Of a stretch of 15,612 nt of DNA, positions 1 to 7,697 are shown piece by piece (position 1 is the stretch's first letter; each line of letters begins with the position of its first letter). The notes under the pieces were generated by a model that was not told the origin of the DNA, made no database searches, and was given only the letters and a program-made list of their open reading frames with translations. The DNA is from Kocuria sp. (lineage in GTDB: Bacteria > Actinomycetota > Actinomycetes > Actinomycetales > Micrococcaceae), in NCBI GenBank assembly GCA_030453435.1, contig JAKDKI010000017.1, positions 1 to 15,612 on the forward strand. Direction: 5' to 3'. The position numbers and the translations under genes are program-made.

Positions 1-8
1 TTCATCAT
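1..8 (-). CDS. 5' end of a gene continuing beyond the left edge
   Basis: Only the start is visible. On the minus strand a strong Shine-Dalgarno sequence, AAAGGAGG (plus positions about 15-22), lies 7 nt before an ATG at 8-6, followed by a second ATG and AA, so the product begins Met-Met-Lys/Asn. A promoter-like pair lies upstream at 40-67. The product cannot be identified. The long leader and strong ribosome site suggest a well-expressed gene. Confidence concerns only the existence of a start here. Confidence 0.5.
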
Positions 9-39
9 GCTGATTCCTCCTTTGGATCAGCAAGCAAAC

Positions 40-67
40 TTACTAGCACGTAACCTCAGCTCGTCAA
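40..67 (-). promoter_or_regulatory. Candidate sigma-70 type promoter for the gene starting at 8
   Basis: On the minus strand TTGACG (67-62) is followed after 16 nt by TAGTAA (45-40). This is a near-consensus -35 with a weaker -10, and it lies about 32 nt upstream of the ATG at 8. It is the only good -35 I see in the 137-nt gap between the left-edge gene and the gene ending at 138. Assigned by eye. Confidence 0.4.
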
Positions 68-137
68 GGCCGACGACGTCGCTCGCCTCTTTTTACCCCC
101 TTCTCACCTGGGGTTTCGTGACGCTTTTTCATACTCG

Positions 138-902
138 TTAGTCACTTTGAGACTGAAGGACAGCGATCTTCTGCCAGACCTTACGAGCCATATCGGAAGT
201 GAGGGTTTCAATGCCTTCCACGGCATCCAGGATGTCACCGTCTGTGGTGTCCTCCGCGAAGAGTGCCGCCGTCTTGCCCACGAGCGAGAGCATCTCCGTG
301 CAGTAGTCGAAGTAGTGGGTGAGCTGTTCGCGTGTGAGGTCCAGCCCGCCCTCCTCACGAGATCCCCGCTGGAGCCGCTCGGGCACCTTGGTGAGTTGGT
401 GCATGTCGATCACGTGCGCGAGCGAACGCAAACGGTGAACGAGGCGCAGCACGCGAGCGCGCTCCAACCGTTCAGGAATCGCGACCAAGAAAAAGATAGC
501 GATGCCCGCGAAGACCAGGTTGTTGACCACGGTTTCCAGCAACGGGAGCCAATCGACCGGGCCCAGCGAATCGGGCGTCTCCCAGATACTGACGGCGGCA
601 AGCACAATCGCCCCGCCGAAGATCGCCAGCACCGCGATGATCCCCAGGCGTGAGAGAAGGCGTGCCAACCTGATGCGCTGGCGACTGATACCGCCCTCAT
701 GAGTCACCTCATCCACAAGGGCCAGCAACTCCCCACAGACCTCCCACAACCCGCGATCCGGGAAGCGGGAGTAGATGCGCTTTTGCAGCGCCGCCGTGGA
801 TTCACGGACCGCGGTGCTTTCCAGGTGTTGGTAGCGGGAACCGGCGGGCGGGGCGTCGTCGTGATCGTCGGGCCGGGCGGGGAGTTCAGCGGGATAAGGC
901 AC
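138..902 (-). CDS. Conserved hypothetical protein with two membrane segments
   Basis: The 254-residue product (from the GTG at 902) has a polar, acidic N-terminus and an amphipathic region. Two hydrophobic segments follow at about residues 86-106 and 124-142, then a cytosol-like helical C-terminus. It carries IDMHQLTK (165-172), YFDYCTEMLSL (197-207) and VWQKI near the end. As I recall, these motifs recur in an uncharacterised bacterial membrane family, but I cannot name a domain or function. The reading frame stays open to a TTG at 956, which has a distant GAGGAG. However, that start lies inside a large hairpin that looks like the terminator of the upstream DUF805 gene. I prefer GTG 902 because TACCCT sits 6 nt before it, fitting a leaderless transcript. 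The start is uncertain. Confidence 0.75.
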   Translation of the reverse strand: MPYPAELPARPDDHDDAPPAGSRYQHLESTAVRESTAALQKRIYSRFPDRGLWEVCGELLALVDEVTHEGGISRQRIRLARLLSRLGIIAVLAIFGGAIVLAAVSIWETPDSLGPVDWLPLLETVVNNLVFAGIAIFFLVAIPERLERARVLRLVHRLRSLAHVIDMHQLTKVPERLQRGSREEGGLDLTREQLTHYFDYCTEMLSLVGKTAALFAEDTTDGDILDAVEGIETLTSDMARKVWQKIAVLQSQSD

Positions 903-908
903 CCATAG

Positions 909-914
909 AGGGTA
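909..914 (-). promoter_or_regulatory. Possible -10 element (TACCCT) for a leaderless GTG start
   Basis: TACCCT matches the loose TANNNT form and ends 6 nt before the GTG at 902, the spacing expected for a leaderless mRNA. No convincing -35 is visible. It supports GTG 902 over the TTG at 956 but is weak on its own. Confidence 0.25.
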
Positions 915-924
915 CGGGACGAGC

Positions 925-970
925 GAGAGTAAGGGCCGCCGATCCCGCGGGATCAACGGCCCTTACTCTC
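925..970 (-). terminator. Large nested hairpin after the DUF805 gene
   Basis: The outer arms GAGAGTAAGGGCCG (925-938) and CGGCCCTTACTCTC (957-970) are perfect 14-base complements. Inside them, after a 2-nt mismatch, is a perfect 14-bp palindrome GATCCCGCGGGATC (941-954). It begins 11 nt after the DUF805 stop codon (982-984, minus strand), the usual place for an intrinsic terminator. There is no T-tract, which is common in high-GC actinobacteria. It also overlaps an alternative TTG start of the next gene. Confidence 0.6.
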
Positions 971-981
971 CTCACTGCGAG

Positions 982-1575
982 TCACGCTCGCCGGTCGAAC
1001 CGCGCTCCCGCAGGATTGGGCGGCAATACGAAGAAGACCAGCAGAATGAGTGATCCGAGGAACGGAATCAGGATCAGCAGGTACAAGAACCCGGACATGT
1101 TCACGTCGTGCAGTCGTCGCACGGCGAGCGCGATGCTCGGAACCACGTGGGCCAACATGAATACCAGGAGCAGTAAGGACAAGACGGCCCCCAACCCGTT
1201 GGGCTCGCTGCTCACCGAGTACGAAAAGGATGTCGCGGTCGACACCGAGTTGCTGCTCACTACTTCGCTGCCCACCGTGTTGATGAGCACCATGAACAGG
1301 CCGTACACCAGGAACATGAAGAGTGCGACCCACCAGTACTCGGATCGGCTGGCCCGCCCGGAGAACTGGGCGTATTTCTTGTAGAACCGCTTGATCGCCT
1401 GGCCGGGGCCAACGGGGACGCCCGGCTGGGAGCCTTGTTGCTGGTACCCGCCCCGGTCGTAACCAGGGGCGCCGCCGGGCTGATACTGGCCGGCGCCCGG
1501 AGCGGCGTCGTAACGAGGGGTGTTGCCGGGCTGCTGGTCTCCCGGCTGGGAGCCATAAGAATGGGGGGTGCTCAT
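982..1575 (-). CDS. DUF805 family membrane protein
   Basis: The 197-residue protein has a low-complexity N-terminus rich in Gly, Pro, Gln and Tyr (residues 1-60), then a DUF805 domain. The domain shows SGRASRSEYWW (72-82), hydrophobic segments at about 83-100, 128-149 and 162-183, RRLHD at 153-157, and SG plus a final hydrophobic helix. FxGRxsRxEYW and vRRLHD are hallmarks of DUF805, small membrane proteins of unknown biochemical function. The Gly/Pro-rich N-terminus is probably cytoplasmic and disordered. ATG 1575 is preceded by GAAGGG with 7-nt spacing, so the start is secure. Upstream are direct repeats at 1596-1606 and 1655-1665 flanking a hairpin, possibly control elements. Confidence 0.9.
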   Translation of the reverse strand: MSTPHSYGSQPGDQQPGNTPRYDAAPGAGQYQPGGAPGYDRGGYQQQGSQPGVPVGPGQAIKRFYKKYAQFSGRASRSEYWWVALFMFLVYGLFMVLINTVGSEVVSSNSVSTATSFSYSVSSEPNGLGAVLSLLLLVFMLAHVVPSIALAVRRLHDVNMSGFLYLLILIPFLGSLILLVFFVLPPNPAGARFDRRA

Positions 1576-1595
1576 GTCATGCCCTTCACAATTGC

Positions 1596-1665
1596 GAACG
1601 TTATGAGTAGAGACACTATCCCCTGAGGAACAGGGGTAGCACCACCTCGTGTCAGAACGTTATGA
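1596..1665. repeat. 11-bp direct repeat pair flanking a small hairpin
   Basis: GAACGTTATGA occurs at 1596-1606 and again at 1655-1665, start to start 59 bp. Between them is a perfect 6-bp hairpin CCCCTG-aggaa-CAGGGG (1620-1636). All lie in the 262-nt gap between the divergent DUF805 and phosphoglycerol-transferase genes. A paired regulator-binding site is possible. A second short repeat, TAACTCCA, occurs at 1701-1708 and 1727-1734. Confidence 0.45.
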
Positions 1666-1837
1666 ATTCGATGCCCGGCGCTGCGGCCGCGTCTCGCCGG
1701 TAACTCCAAGCTGCAGACCCCTCCCTTAACTCCAGGGAACGGGTAGGTTAACGGTATTCGTTTTCTATGAGCCCCTTCAGCGGGCAGATCCCACAGATGT
1801 TCGACAACCGCGCGGGCATCGCACGCGAGGAGTTGTC

Positions 1838-3391
1838 ATGGCCAGCCGGATTCTCCCTGTGATCCGACAGGTTGGCGTGGTCCTGGGGTACCTCCTGGTC
1901 TACGTCCTGATCTGGGCGGGCCTTGCCATGCTCATTGCGGCCATCGGCATTCGGTACTACTTCGGCAAGATCTCGTTCGGCCAGATGCGCCTCAACATCG
2001 TCACGGTCGAGACGGACGGCGGCGGTGGCCCCCTGGTATGGATGGGGATCCTGGGCATCGGAGTATTGCCCCTGGTCATCACTATTGGCATTGCCGTGTG
2101 GCATTTCTTCCGGCGCCGCAAGCGCCGTCGTCTGGGCTGTGACACTCGACCCCAGGGCAAGAAGTGGGCCATGCGGGGCATTTCGACCGCTTTGGTTACC
2201 GCGGTCGCGGCCGGCGGGACCACGGCGTTCGCCTCCACCGTGGGCATCGGCGACTACATCAGGTCGGCCAATTCGCCGTACAACATCGGCGATTACTACG
2301 AGGAGCCGACCGTCACGAGCGCTGAGAACAAGCGCAACCTGGTCACGATCTATCTAGAATCCGGCGAGCAGACGCTGGCAAACGATGAACACTTCGAGAA
2401 GGACGCCTTCGCTCCCCTGAAGGACGTCACGCGCGCCGAAGACGGCTGGCAGAGCATCGAGGATTTCAATCAGTACGAGGGCGGCGGCTGGACCATGTCC
2501 GGCCTGGTTTCCACGCAGTGCGGTGTGCCGCTCAAGGGTGTGGGTGCCTCCGGAGACAGCGGTTCGCCCGATCAGCTGGTCGGCAACACCAAGAGCTACT
2601 TGGGCGGCCTCACTTGCCTGGGCGACATCCTGGCGGACGAGGGTTACACCAACGTATTCCTGGGCGGCGCCAACCCATCCTTCGCTGCGAAGGGCACGTT
2701 CCTGGCCAACCACGGCTACACCAAGGACTTGGGTCTCGATGACTGGCGCGCAGCCGGCGAGCCGGAATCGAGCTTCCGCAGCGACTGGGGCCTGAGCGAC
2801 GAGCGGCTGATGGCCAACGCCAAGAACGAGATCGACCAGCTCCACGCCACCTCGCAGCAAACCGGGCAGCCGTTCAATCTGTCCATGCTCACCCTGGACA
2901 CCCACGAGCCGGTCCACATCTACGATTACTGCACCGTGGACACCGAGAGCGAAGTAACCTCAGCGTTCTTCTGCTCCATGACTCAGGTCGCGGACTTCGT
3001 GGAGTATATGAATCAAATGGGATATCTCGAGGACACATCCGTGGTGATCATGGGTGACCACCTCAAACACATGAGCGCCGGCGACGCTTTCCACGAGCAG
3101 CTGGGCGGGCACACCAACCGCACGATCTTCAATCGGATCCGGGTTCCGGGCGAGACCGGCACCACGGAGCTGCGCTCCGGCGCCGACCAGCTCAATATGT
3201 TTCCCACGCTTCTGGAAGCCGCTGGGTTCACGCTCGAGAAGCGCGAGGCCGGGCTGGGCGTCTCCGCCTTCACGTCGAAGATTCCCGGTGACTCTGCACA
3301 GAGCTTCGAGCCGGGCGCGTACAAGGATCTGCTGGAATCCCGCTCGGAAGATCTCTACTCAGATGCGTGGTCCAGTCCCACCGGTCAATAG
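1838..3391 (+). CDS. LTA-synthase/OpgB-like phosphoglycerol transferase (sulfatase fold)
   Basis: The 517-residue protein has an N-terminal membrane part (hydrophobic segments about 10-38, 66-90 and 114-136) and an extracytoplasmic sulfatase-fold domain. By analogy with LtaS, the active-site residues are Glu174 in NLVTIYLESGEQ (metal), Thr219 in GGGWTMSG (nucleophile), His356 in TLDTHEP, and Asp407-His408 in VVIMGDH. The run through STQCGVPL is more like OpgB/MdoB than Staphylococcus LtaS. The family transfers glycerol phosphate from phosphatidylglycerol to a cell-surface glycan or polymer. The acceptor here is unknown; lipoglycan is an inference. It has about three membrane segments, fewer than the five of classical LtaS. 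ATG 1838 follows GAGGAG at 5-nt spacing. It converges on recQ. Confidence 0.88.
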   Translation: MASRILPVIRQVGVVLGYLLVYVLIWAGLAMLIAAIGIRYYFGKISFGQMRLNIVTVETDGGGGPLVWMGILGIGVLPLVITIGIAVWHFFRRRKRRRLGCDTRPQGKKWAMRGISTALVTAVAAGGTTAFASTVGIGDYIRSANSPYNIGDYYEEPTVTSAENKRNLVTIYLESGEQTLANDEHFEKDAFAPLKDVTRAEDGWQSIEDFNQYEGGGWTMSGLVSTQCGVPLKGVGASGDSGSPDQLVGNTKSYLGGLTCLGDILADEGYTNVFLGGANPSFAAKGTFLANHGYTKDLGLDDWRAAGEPESSFRSDWGLSDERLMANAKNEIDQLHATSQQTGQPFNLSMLTLDTHEPVHIYDYCTVDTESEVTSAFFCSMTQVADFVEYMNQMGYLEDTSVVIMGDHLKHMSAGDAFHEQLGGHTNRTIFNRIRVPGETGTTELRSGADQLNMFPTLLEAAGFTLEKREAGLGVSAFTSKIPGDSAQSFEPGAYKDLLESRSEDLYSDAWSSPTGQ

Positions 3392-3412
3392 CGCGGTTCG
3401 TTCCGGACCCGC

Positions 3413-3442
3413 CGACGGCACCGCTCGCGTCCGGCGCCGTCG
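3413..3442. terminator. Hairpin between convergent phosphoglycerol transferase and recQ genes
   Basis: CGACGGC (3413-3419) pairs with GCCGTCG (3436-3442). After one mismatch, CCG (3421-3423) pairs with CGG (3432-3434), giving a 10-bp stem around an 8-nt loop. It sits in the 109-nt gap between the two convergent stops, where a bidirectional terminator is expected. There is no T-tract. Confidence 0.45.
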
Positions 3443-3500
3443 AGGTGCCGCTGACGCCGGACACCGTCCAACCCGTCGGTCATGCCGCCCACACCCTTGG

Positions 3501-5366
3501 TCACGCGTCCGCGCCGAGCGCCTCCAAGACGGACTCCCCGTACTCCGCGAGCTTCTTCGCGCCGACGCCGCTCACAGCCCCCAGCGCACGCACGCTCTCC
3601 GGCTTCGCCTCCACGATCCCCACGAGGGTCGCATCCGAGAACACCATGTAGGGCGGGATCTGCTTCTCCTTGGCCACCGAAGTGCGCCAGGTTCGCAGTG
3701 ACTCGAAAATTTCGCGGTCCGCGGGTTCCAGGCCCTCCGCGGCCGATGCGCGACCGCTCCCGGCGGCACGAGCGCGCCCGCGAGTGGACGACGTCGGCGT
3801 CCTGTCGACCGCCAAGTCCAAGGTGATTTCGCCGCGCAGGACGGGACCGGCATTTGGACCGGGCACCAGCACGCCGTAGTCGCCCACGGCCTCCACGATC
3901 CCGCGGGCAAGGAGCTGCCGCAGAACGGAACGCCACTCGCGTTCGGTGAGCTCCGTGCCGATCCCCCACACGCTCAGTTCATGGTGGCGTGATTCAACGG
4001 AGCGTTCGTTCTCGCGGCCGAGCAGCACGTCGAAGATCTTCCCCGAACCGAACTGCTGACTGCGTTCGCGATGCAACCGAATGAGCGTGGACAGCAGCTT
4101 CTGCGCGGGCACGGTGGCGTCCCACATCTTGGGGGGTTTGAGGCATGTATCGCAGTTGCCGCACGGCTCGGACTCCTGGCCGAAGTACCGCAGCAGTTGC
4201 ACGCGGCGGCACGAGACGGTCTCGCACAGGGCGAGCATCGCGTCCAGGTGCGAGCGCGCGTTGCGCATGTGCAGTTCGCTGCCCTCGCCGCGGTCGATGA
4301 GGCGGCGTTGATTGACGACGTCGCCCAGGCCGTACGCCATCCAGGCGGTCGACGGAAGTCCGTCGCGTCCCGCGCGGCCCGTCTCCTGGTAGTAGCCCTC
4401 GATGCTCTTGGGGAGGTCCAGGTGGGCAACGAAGCGCACGTCCGGTTTGTCGATGCCCATGCCGAATGCGATGGTCGCGACGATCACGATGCCCTCTTCG
4501 CGCAGGAAGCGCTCCTGGTGGTCGTGCCGGACGGCGGCGTCGAGCCCCGCGTGGTACGGCAGGGCGGTGACCCCGTGCTTCTCGAGGAATTCCGCGGTGG
4601 TCTCGACGCTCTTGCGGGAGAGGCAGTAGACGATACCGGCGTCGCCGTCGTGCTCGGTGCTGATGAATTTCAGGAGCTGATCGCGGCCGCGGTCCTTGGG
4701 CTCGATCCGGTATTGGATGTTGGGCCGGTCGAAGTTGGAGACGAAGTGCGCGGCGTTCTCCATGCGCAGGCGCTCGGTGATCTCGCGGTGCGTGCTGCGG
4801 GTGGCGGTGGCGGTCAGTGCGATCCGCGGGACGTTGGGGAATGCATCCGCGAGCACGGACAGCCCCAGGTAGTCGGGGCGGAAGTCGTGGCCCCACTGGG
4901 CAACGCAGTGCGCCTCGTCGATGGCAAAGAGGGCGATCTGGGCCCGGCGCAGCAGGTCGAGGGTGCGCGGCAGGATCAGGCGTTCGGGGGCCATGTAGAG
5001 GAGGTCGATCTCGCCGGCGAGCAATTGCTGTTCGACTGCCTGCGCTTCCTGGAAATCCAGTGAGGAATTCAGGAAGGCCGCGCGGATTCCGACCGCTTCA
5101 AGCGCTGCCACCTGATCAGACATCAGCGCAATCAGGGGCGAGACCACGATCCCGGTGCCCTCTCGGAGGATCGACGGGATCTGATAGCACAGCGACTTAC
5201 CGCCGCCGGTGGGCATGAGAACCACCGCTTCTCCTCCGCTCATCACCTGGTCGATGATGGCGGCCTGCTCACCGCGGAACTCGTCGTAGCCGAAGACGTC
5301 GGAGAGGACGCTCAGGGGTGTGGGTGCGGCGTCGACGGTCTGCGTAGCGGTGTGGTGGTCCTGCAT
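3501..5366 (-). CDS. recQ: ATP-dependent DNA helicase RecQ
   Basis: The 621-residue protein is a complete RecQ helicase that unwinds DNA 3'-5' in recombination and repair. Numbered from ATG 5366, it has the Walker A motif MPTGGGKS (51-58), DEAH (150-153), the TATAT motif III and the motif VI run [10 protein letters not shown] (327-336). Next come the zinc cysteines (Cys386, 402, 405, 408), an RQC winged-helix region (about 412-512), a basic Arg/Ala/Gly linker and a C-terminal HRDC domain (about 549-617). The length is typical. The frame could begin at GTG 5375, but neither start has a Shine-Dalgarno sequence. TAGTGT lies 7 nt before ATG 5366 and overlaps the GTG, favouring the ATG. Long ORFs on the opposite strand are shadows. 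Confidence 0.95.
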   Translation of the reverse strand: MQDHHTATQTVDAAPTPLSVLSDVFGYDEFRGEQAAIIDQVMSGGEAVVLMPTGGGKSLCYQIPSILREGTGIVVSPLIALMSDQVAALEAVGIRAAFLNSSLDFQEAQAVEQQLLAGEIDLLYMAPERLILPRTLDLLRRAQIALFAIDEAHCVAQWGHDFRPDYLGLSVLADAFPNVPRIALTATATRSTHREITERLRMENAAHFVSNFDRPNIQYRIEPKDRGRDQLLKFISTEHDGDAGIVYCLSRKSVETTAEFLEKHGVTALPYHAGLDAAVRHDHQERFLREEGIVIVATIAFGMGIDKPDVRFVAHLDLPKSIEGYYQETGRAGRDGLPSTAWMAYGLGDVVNQRRLIDRGEGSELHMRNARSHLDAMLALCETVSCRRVQLLRYFGQESEPCGNCDTCLKPPKMWDATVPAQKLLSTLIRLHRERSQQFGSGKIFDVLLGRENERSVESRHHELSVWGIGTELTEREWRSVLRQLLARGIVEAVGDYGVLVPGPNAGPVLRGEITLDLAVDRTPTSSTRGRARAAGSGRASAAEGLEPADREIFESLRTWRTSVAKEKQIPPYMVFSDATLVGIVEAKPESVRALGAVSGVGAKKLAEYGESVLEALGADA

Positions 5367-5373
5367 GGTGTCC

Positions 5374-5379
5374 ACACTA
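5374..5379 (-). promoter_or_regulatory. Possible -10 element (TAGTGT) for recQ
   Basis: TAGTGT fits TANNNT and ends 7 nt before the ATG at 5366, so transcription could begin at or next to the start codon. No clear -35 is seen. The absence of any ribosome site upstream of recQ is consistent with a leaderless mRNA. Confidence 0.3.
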
Positions 5380-5495
5380 TGTCTGGATCTGAGGTGCCGG
5401 TGGCCGAGGGTGGTTCAGAACACTGGCCATTCGGCCACTGTGCTCGGTGTGCAGTGTCGATACCGTGGGGAAAGAAGGGAATGAGGTGGTATCAC

Positions 5496-5759
5496 ATGAA
5501 GAAGATCATCGACTTTTTCGGTCTGAGAAGTGACTCCCCCGAGGACGGGCCCTGGTACGGCATTGACCGCAAACTCAAGACCAAGCTCATTGCCATGTCA
5601 GTGGTCTTGGCCCTGGCCGTATTGGCGGTGGCTCACTTCTTGTTCCGCGGGATCGATGTGCTTCCCCAGAGCTTGCCGTGGTGGCTGGCGCTACTTGCGT
5701 ACATCTGGTCGCTGAATGTGGCGAAGAAGCGGCACGCAAGTCCCAACGGCGCGAGCTGA
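5496..5759 (+). CDS. Small two-TM membrane protein, function unknown
   Basis: The 87-residue product starts MKKIIDFFGL, has an acidic stretch (SDSPEDG, residues 12-18) and hydrophobic segments at about 31-50 and 58-74, and ends with a basic, polar tail (AKKRHASPNGAS). I do not recognise a family. ATG 5496 is preceded by GAGGTGG at 6-nt spacing. An in-frame ATG at 5481 would add five residues but has GAAGGG too close to it. The gene is divergent from recQ and converges with the small gene ending at 5767, only 7 nt from its stop. The third positions are GC-rich, supporting real coding. The 120-nt gap to recQ holds a short palindrome TGGCC-attc-GGCCA (5424-5437). Confidence 0.7.
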   Translation: MKKIIDFFGLRSDSPEDGPWYGIDRKLKTKLIAMSVVLALAVLAVAHFLFRGIDVLPQSLPWWLALLAYIWSLNVAKKRHASPNGAS

Positions 5760-5766
5760 CAATCCG

Positions 5767-6000
5767 TCAGGCCGCGTGGGAGCCGTGGGTGGTTGCCGCG
5801 GTTTCAACAGCTACCCGCCCTGCGAAGGCCTTACGTCGCCGGAGCTCCCAGTAAGCAAGCACGAAGTACAGGACGGTGCCAACGGCCGCAATCACGAAGA
5901 ACCGATCGCGTTGAGACGTGTACGTTGCCATGTCCGGGCTTGCGACCAGGACAAGCAGGCCATTCACGAAGACCACGGCCAGGACAATGATCCACGTCAC
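5767..6000 (-). CDS. Small two-TM protein, companion of the NCS1 transporter gene
   Basis: The 77-residue product (from GTG 6000) has hydrophobic segments at about 2-22 and 35-51, joined by a polar loop (SPDMATYTSQRDR), and a basic then Thr/Ala/His-rich tail. It starts about 15 nt after the stop of the upstream NCS1 reading frame, so the two were probably co-transcribed. An in-frame TTG at 6006 adds two residues. I prefer the GTG because AGGA lies 8 nt before it. I do not recognise the family; a small accessory subunit of the transporter is an inference from position. Its own frame is intact although the transporter gene is broken. Confidence 0.6.
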   Translation of the reverse strand: MTWIIVLAVVFVNGLLVLVASPDMATYTSQRDRFFVIAAVGTVLYFVLAYWELRRRKAFAGRVAVETAATTHGSHAA

Positions 6001-6015
6001 TCTCAACGTCCTGGT

Positions 6016-7544
6016 CTATCCCCTGCGGTCCTTCAATTCGGTCTCAGCGGGCATGATCGCAGCCGCTTGGGCATGGAAGTTATCCACCCGCTCCTGGAAG
6101 AAAGCATCCGCCGCTACCTGTTCAGGGTATTTCTCGGCCGCCCCCGATACCCGGGCGAGCAAGACGTAAACCACAAGCGCGATCACCCAGCCGAACACGA
6201 ACAAGAAGTACACGGGCGTGAGATCAAACACGATCATCACAGCAGAGAAAACGGGTGCAGCGCCCCAGGCGACTAGGGCGGGAACGTTCTGGACCCCCTT
6301 GTAGCGGGCCCAAGATGTAGTGAGCCCGAGTCGCGGCAGGATGTAATGCTCAGCGAACAGGATTCCGCCGATCGGTACGAGGAGAACACCCACGTAGGTC
6401 ACCAGGGAGAGGTAACTGCGGTAGACGAACGGGAAAACGCTGGCCACCAGGACAACGATTCCCACGACCAGGGTGACGCGCTGGCGTGAGAGCCGCGGGA
6501 AGACACCTTGCCCGGCCAGACCTGCCCGATAAAGGTTGGCGTTGGCAGTCGTCCAGCCACCAACAATTACGGTGACGAATCCGGCATACCCCAGTGCTTG
6601 GAACGCCACGTCCCCGGGCTCCAGGACGGTGATGCTGGTTGTCGTGATCGCAGCGGTAGCCGCGCCCATGAAACCGGCCGCCAACCAGGCCACGTAGTGC
6701 CCAAGGAACATGCCGGTACCCGAGAGGTATCCGTACCAGCTCTTTTTGGCGTATCGGAACAGAGACATGTCGATCAGGCCAGCATGAGCGAAGCTGTTCG
6801 CCGCCCATGAGTAACCGATGATGCCCAGAAGACCGATACCTTCTGCGCCCTCGGGGTCCGGCCCGTAAATACGCCTTCCCCTCCGATATTAATGAATTCT
6901 TGCCAGCTGCTTACTACCGGGGAGCCAGTCACGGCCTCGGCAACCACTGGGATCATGGTCATCCCGCCGGTGACGAACATGACCATCAATCATGGGCCGC
7001 AGATACTGGCGAACTCTGCGAGCGCGTTGAACCCGAAAGCTGCCACGAGGACCGCTACGGAGCCGAAAGCCATCGCAATAACAATGAAGCCCCAGTTGGT
7101 GGGGTATGCCTCCGTCTGCGCGGGGAATCCGAAGACCAGTCGCAGGGCGGTGGCAGAGACGGTGATCATGGCCGCCGCGATGATGGCGAAGATGATCGCG
7201 TTCGCAGCGTTGTACAGCCACGTCATCAGGCGCCCCGTGGTGCGGTTGAGGTAGGTGTAGACACTCATCCGGGTTCTGATAGCCATCGGGGCAGTCACGA
7301 ACCGGTACGTCAGCACCGCGAGCGCGTTACCGATGGCCAGTCCAATAATGACATCGACGATTTCGGCACCGAGGATGACGAAGGTTGTCCCGAAGACAAA
7401 CTCTGTTCCGGCAACGTTTTCGGAGGCGTAGAGACCGGCGAAGTGCCGTGCTCCATGCAACCTGCGTGTGTTGGCGGGTAGTTGCTCAGCGTCCATACCG
7501 GCGATTTTCCGGTCGATTTCGGCCGCACGTTTCTTAGTCATCAT
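6016..7544 (-). pseudogene. NCS1-family nucleobase/cation symporter gene, interrupted
   Basis: Read through its lesions, this minus-strand gene encodes about 509 residues, the usual size for a 12-TM NCS1 (purine/cytosine permease-like) transporter. The N-terminal part has the run FAGLYASENVAGTEFVFG and ends FASICGP. There a TGA at 6992-6990 stops the frame where Trp is expected, and the same frame goes on with LMVMFVTGG. At the C4 run at 6856-6853 one base is missing. The frame then shifts, and the family sequence resumes as EGAEGIGLLGIIGYSWAANS and runs through the last transmembrane helices to TAG 6018-6016. An isolated ATG-started frame from 6768 is just this C-terminal part. Two lesions 140 bp apart suggest a real pseudogene or local sequence error. 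ATG 7544 is preceded by a GGCAGGG run; ATG 7556 has no ribosome site. Confidence 0.82.
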
Positions 7545-7664
7545 CACCCTGCCCATCGTTCTGCGACTTTGAGGGTAACTCGATCATTTACGGCTTGCAC
7601 GATCTGACTTCGGGGCGAGCTCAGCCCGTGGATCTTCTCGTGAGTTAGCCCCCCTCTTGCGCAA

Positions 7665-7691
7665 TTGACACCGGGTATAAACCGATAGTTT
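7665..7691 (+). promoter_or_regulatory. Promoter for the FBP-domain gene (leaderless)
   Basis: TTGACA (7665-7670) is a perfect -35. TAGTTT (7686-7691), 15 nt further, is a TANNNT -10 that ends 6 nt before ATG 7698, so transcription would start at the A of the start codon. No Shine-Dalgarno sequence is present. The 15-nt spacer is short. Confidence 0.55.
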
Positions 7692-7697
7692 TCAACT

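Noticed and set aside
105..137. Terminator after the gene ending at 138 (CCCC/GGGG near 105-119)
   Set aside because: The stem is only about four pairs with a long loop and has no T-run in the direction needed.
4071..5063. 330-residue open frame on plus opposite recQ
   Set aside because: It mirrors the codon bias of recQ, has no recognisable domain and no ribosome site, and lies wholly inside a certain gene.
5352..5495. N-terminal extension of the small membrane protein to position 5352
   Set aside because: The extra residues overlap the recQ start, show no family-like composition, and GAGGTGG is correctly placed only for ATG 5496.
6016..6768. A separate 250-residue transporter gene starting at ATG 6768
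   Set aside because: That ATG is an internal Met of the NCS1 protein (GLIDMSLF). It has no ribosome site, and family sequence continues upstream of it in the same frame to the frameshift.
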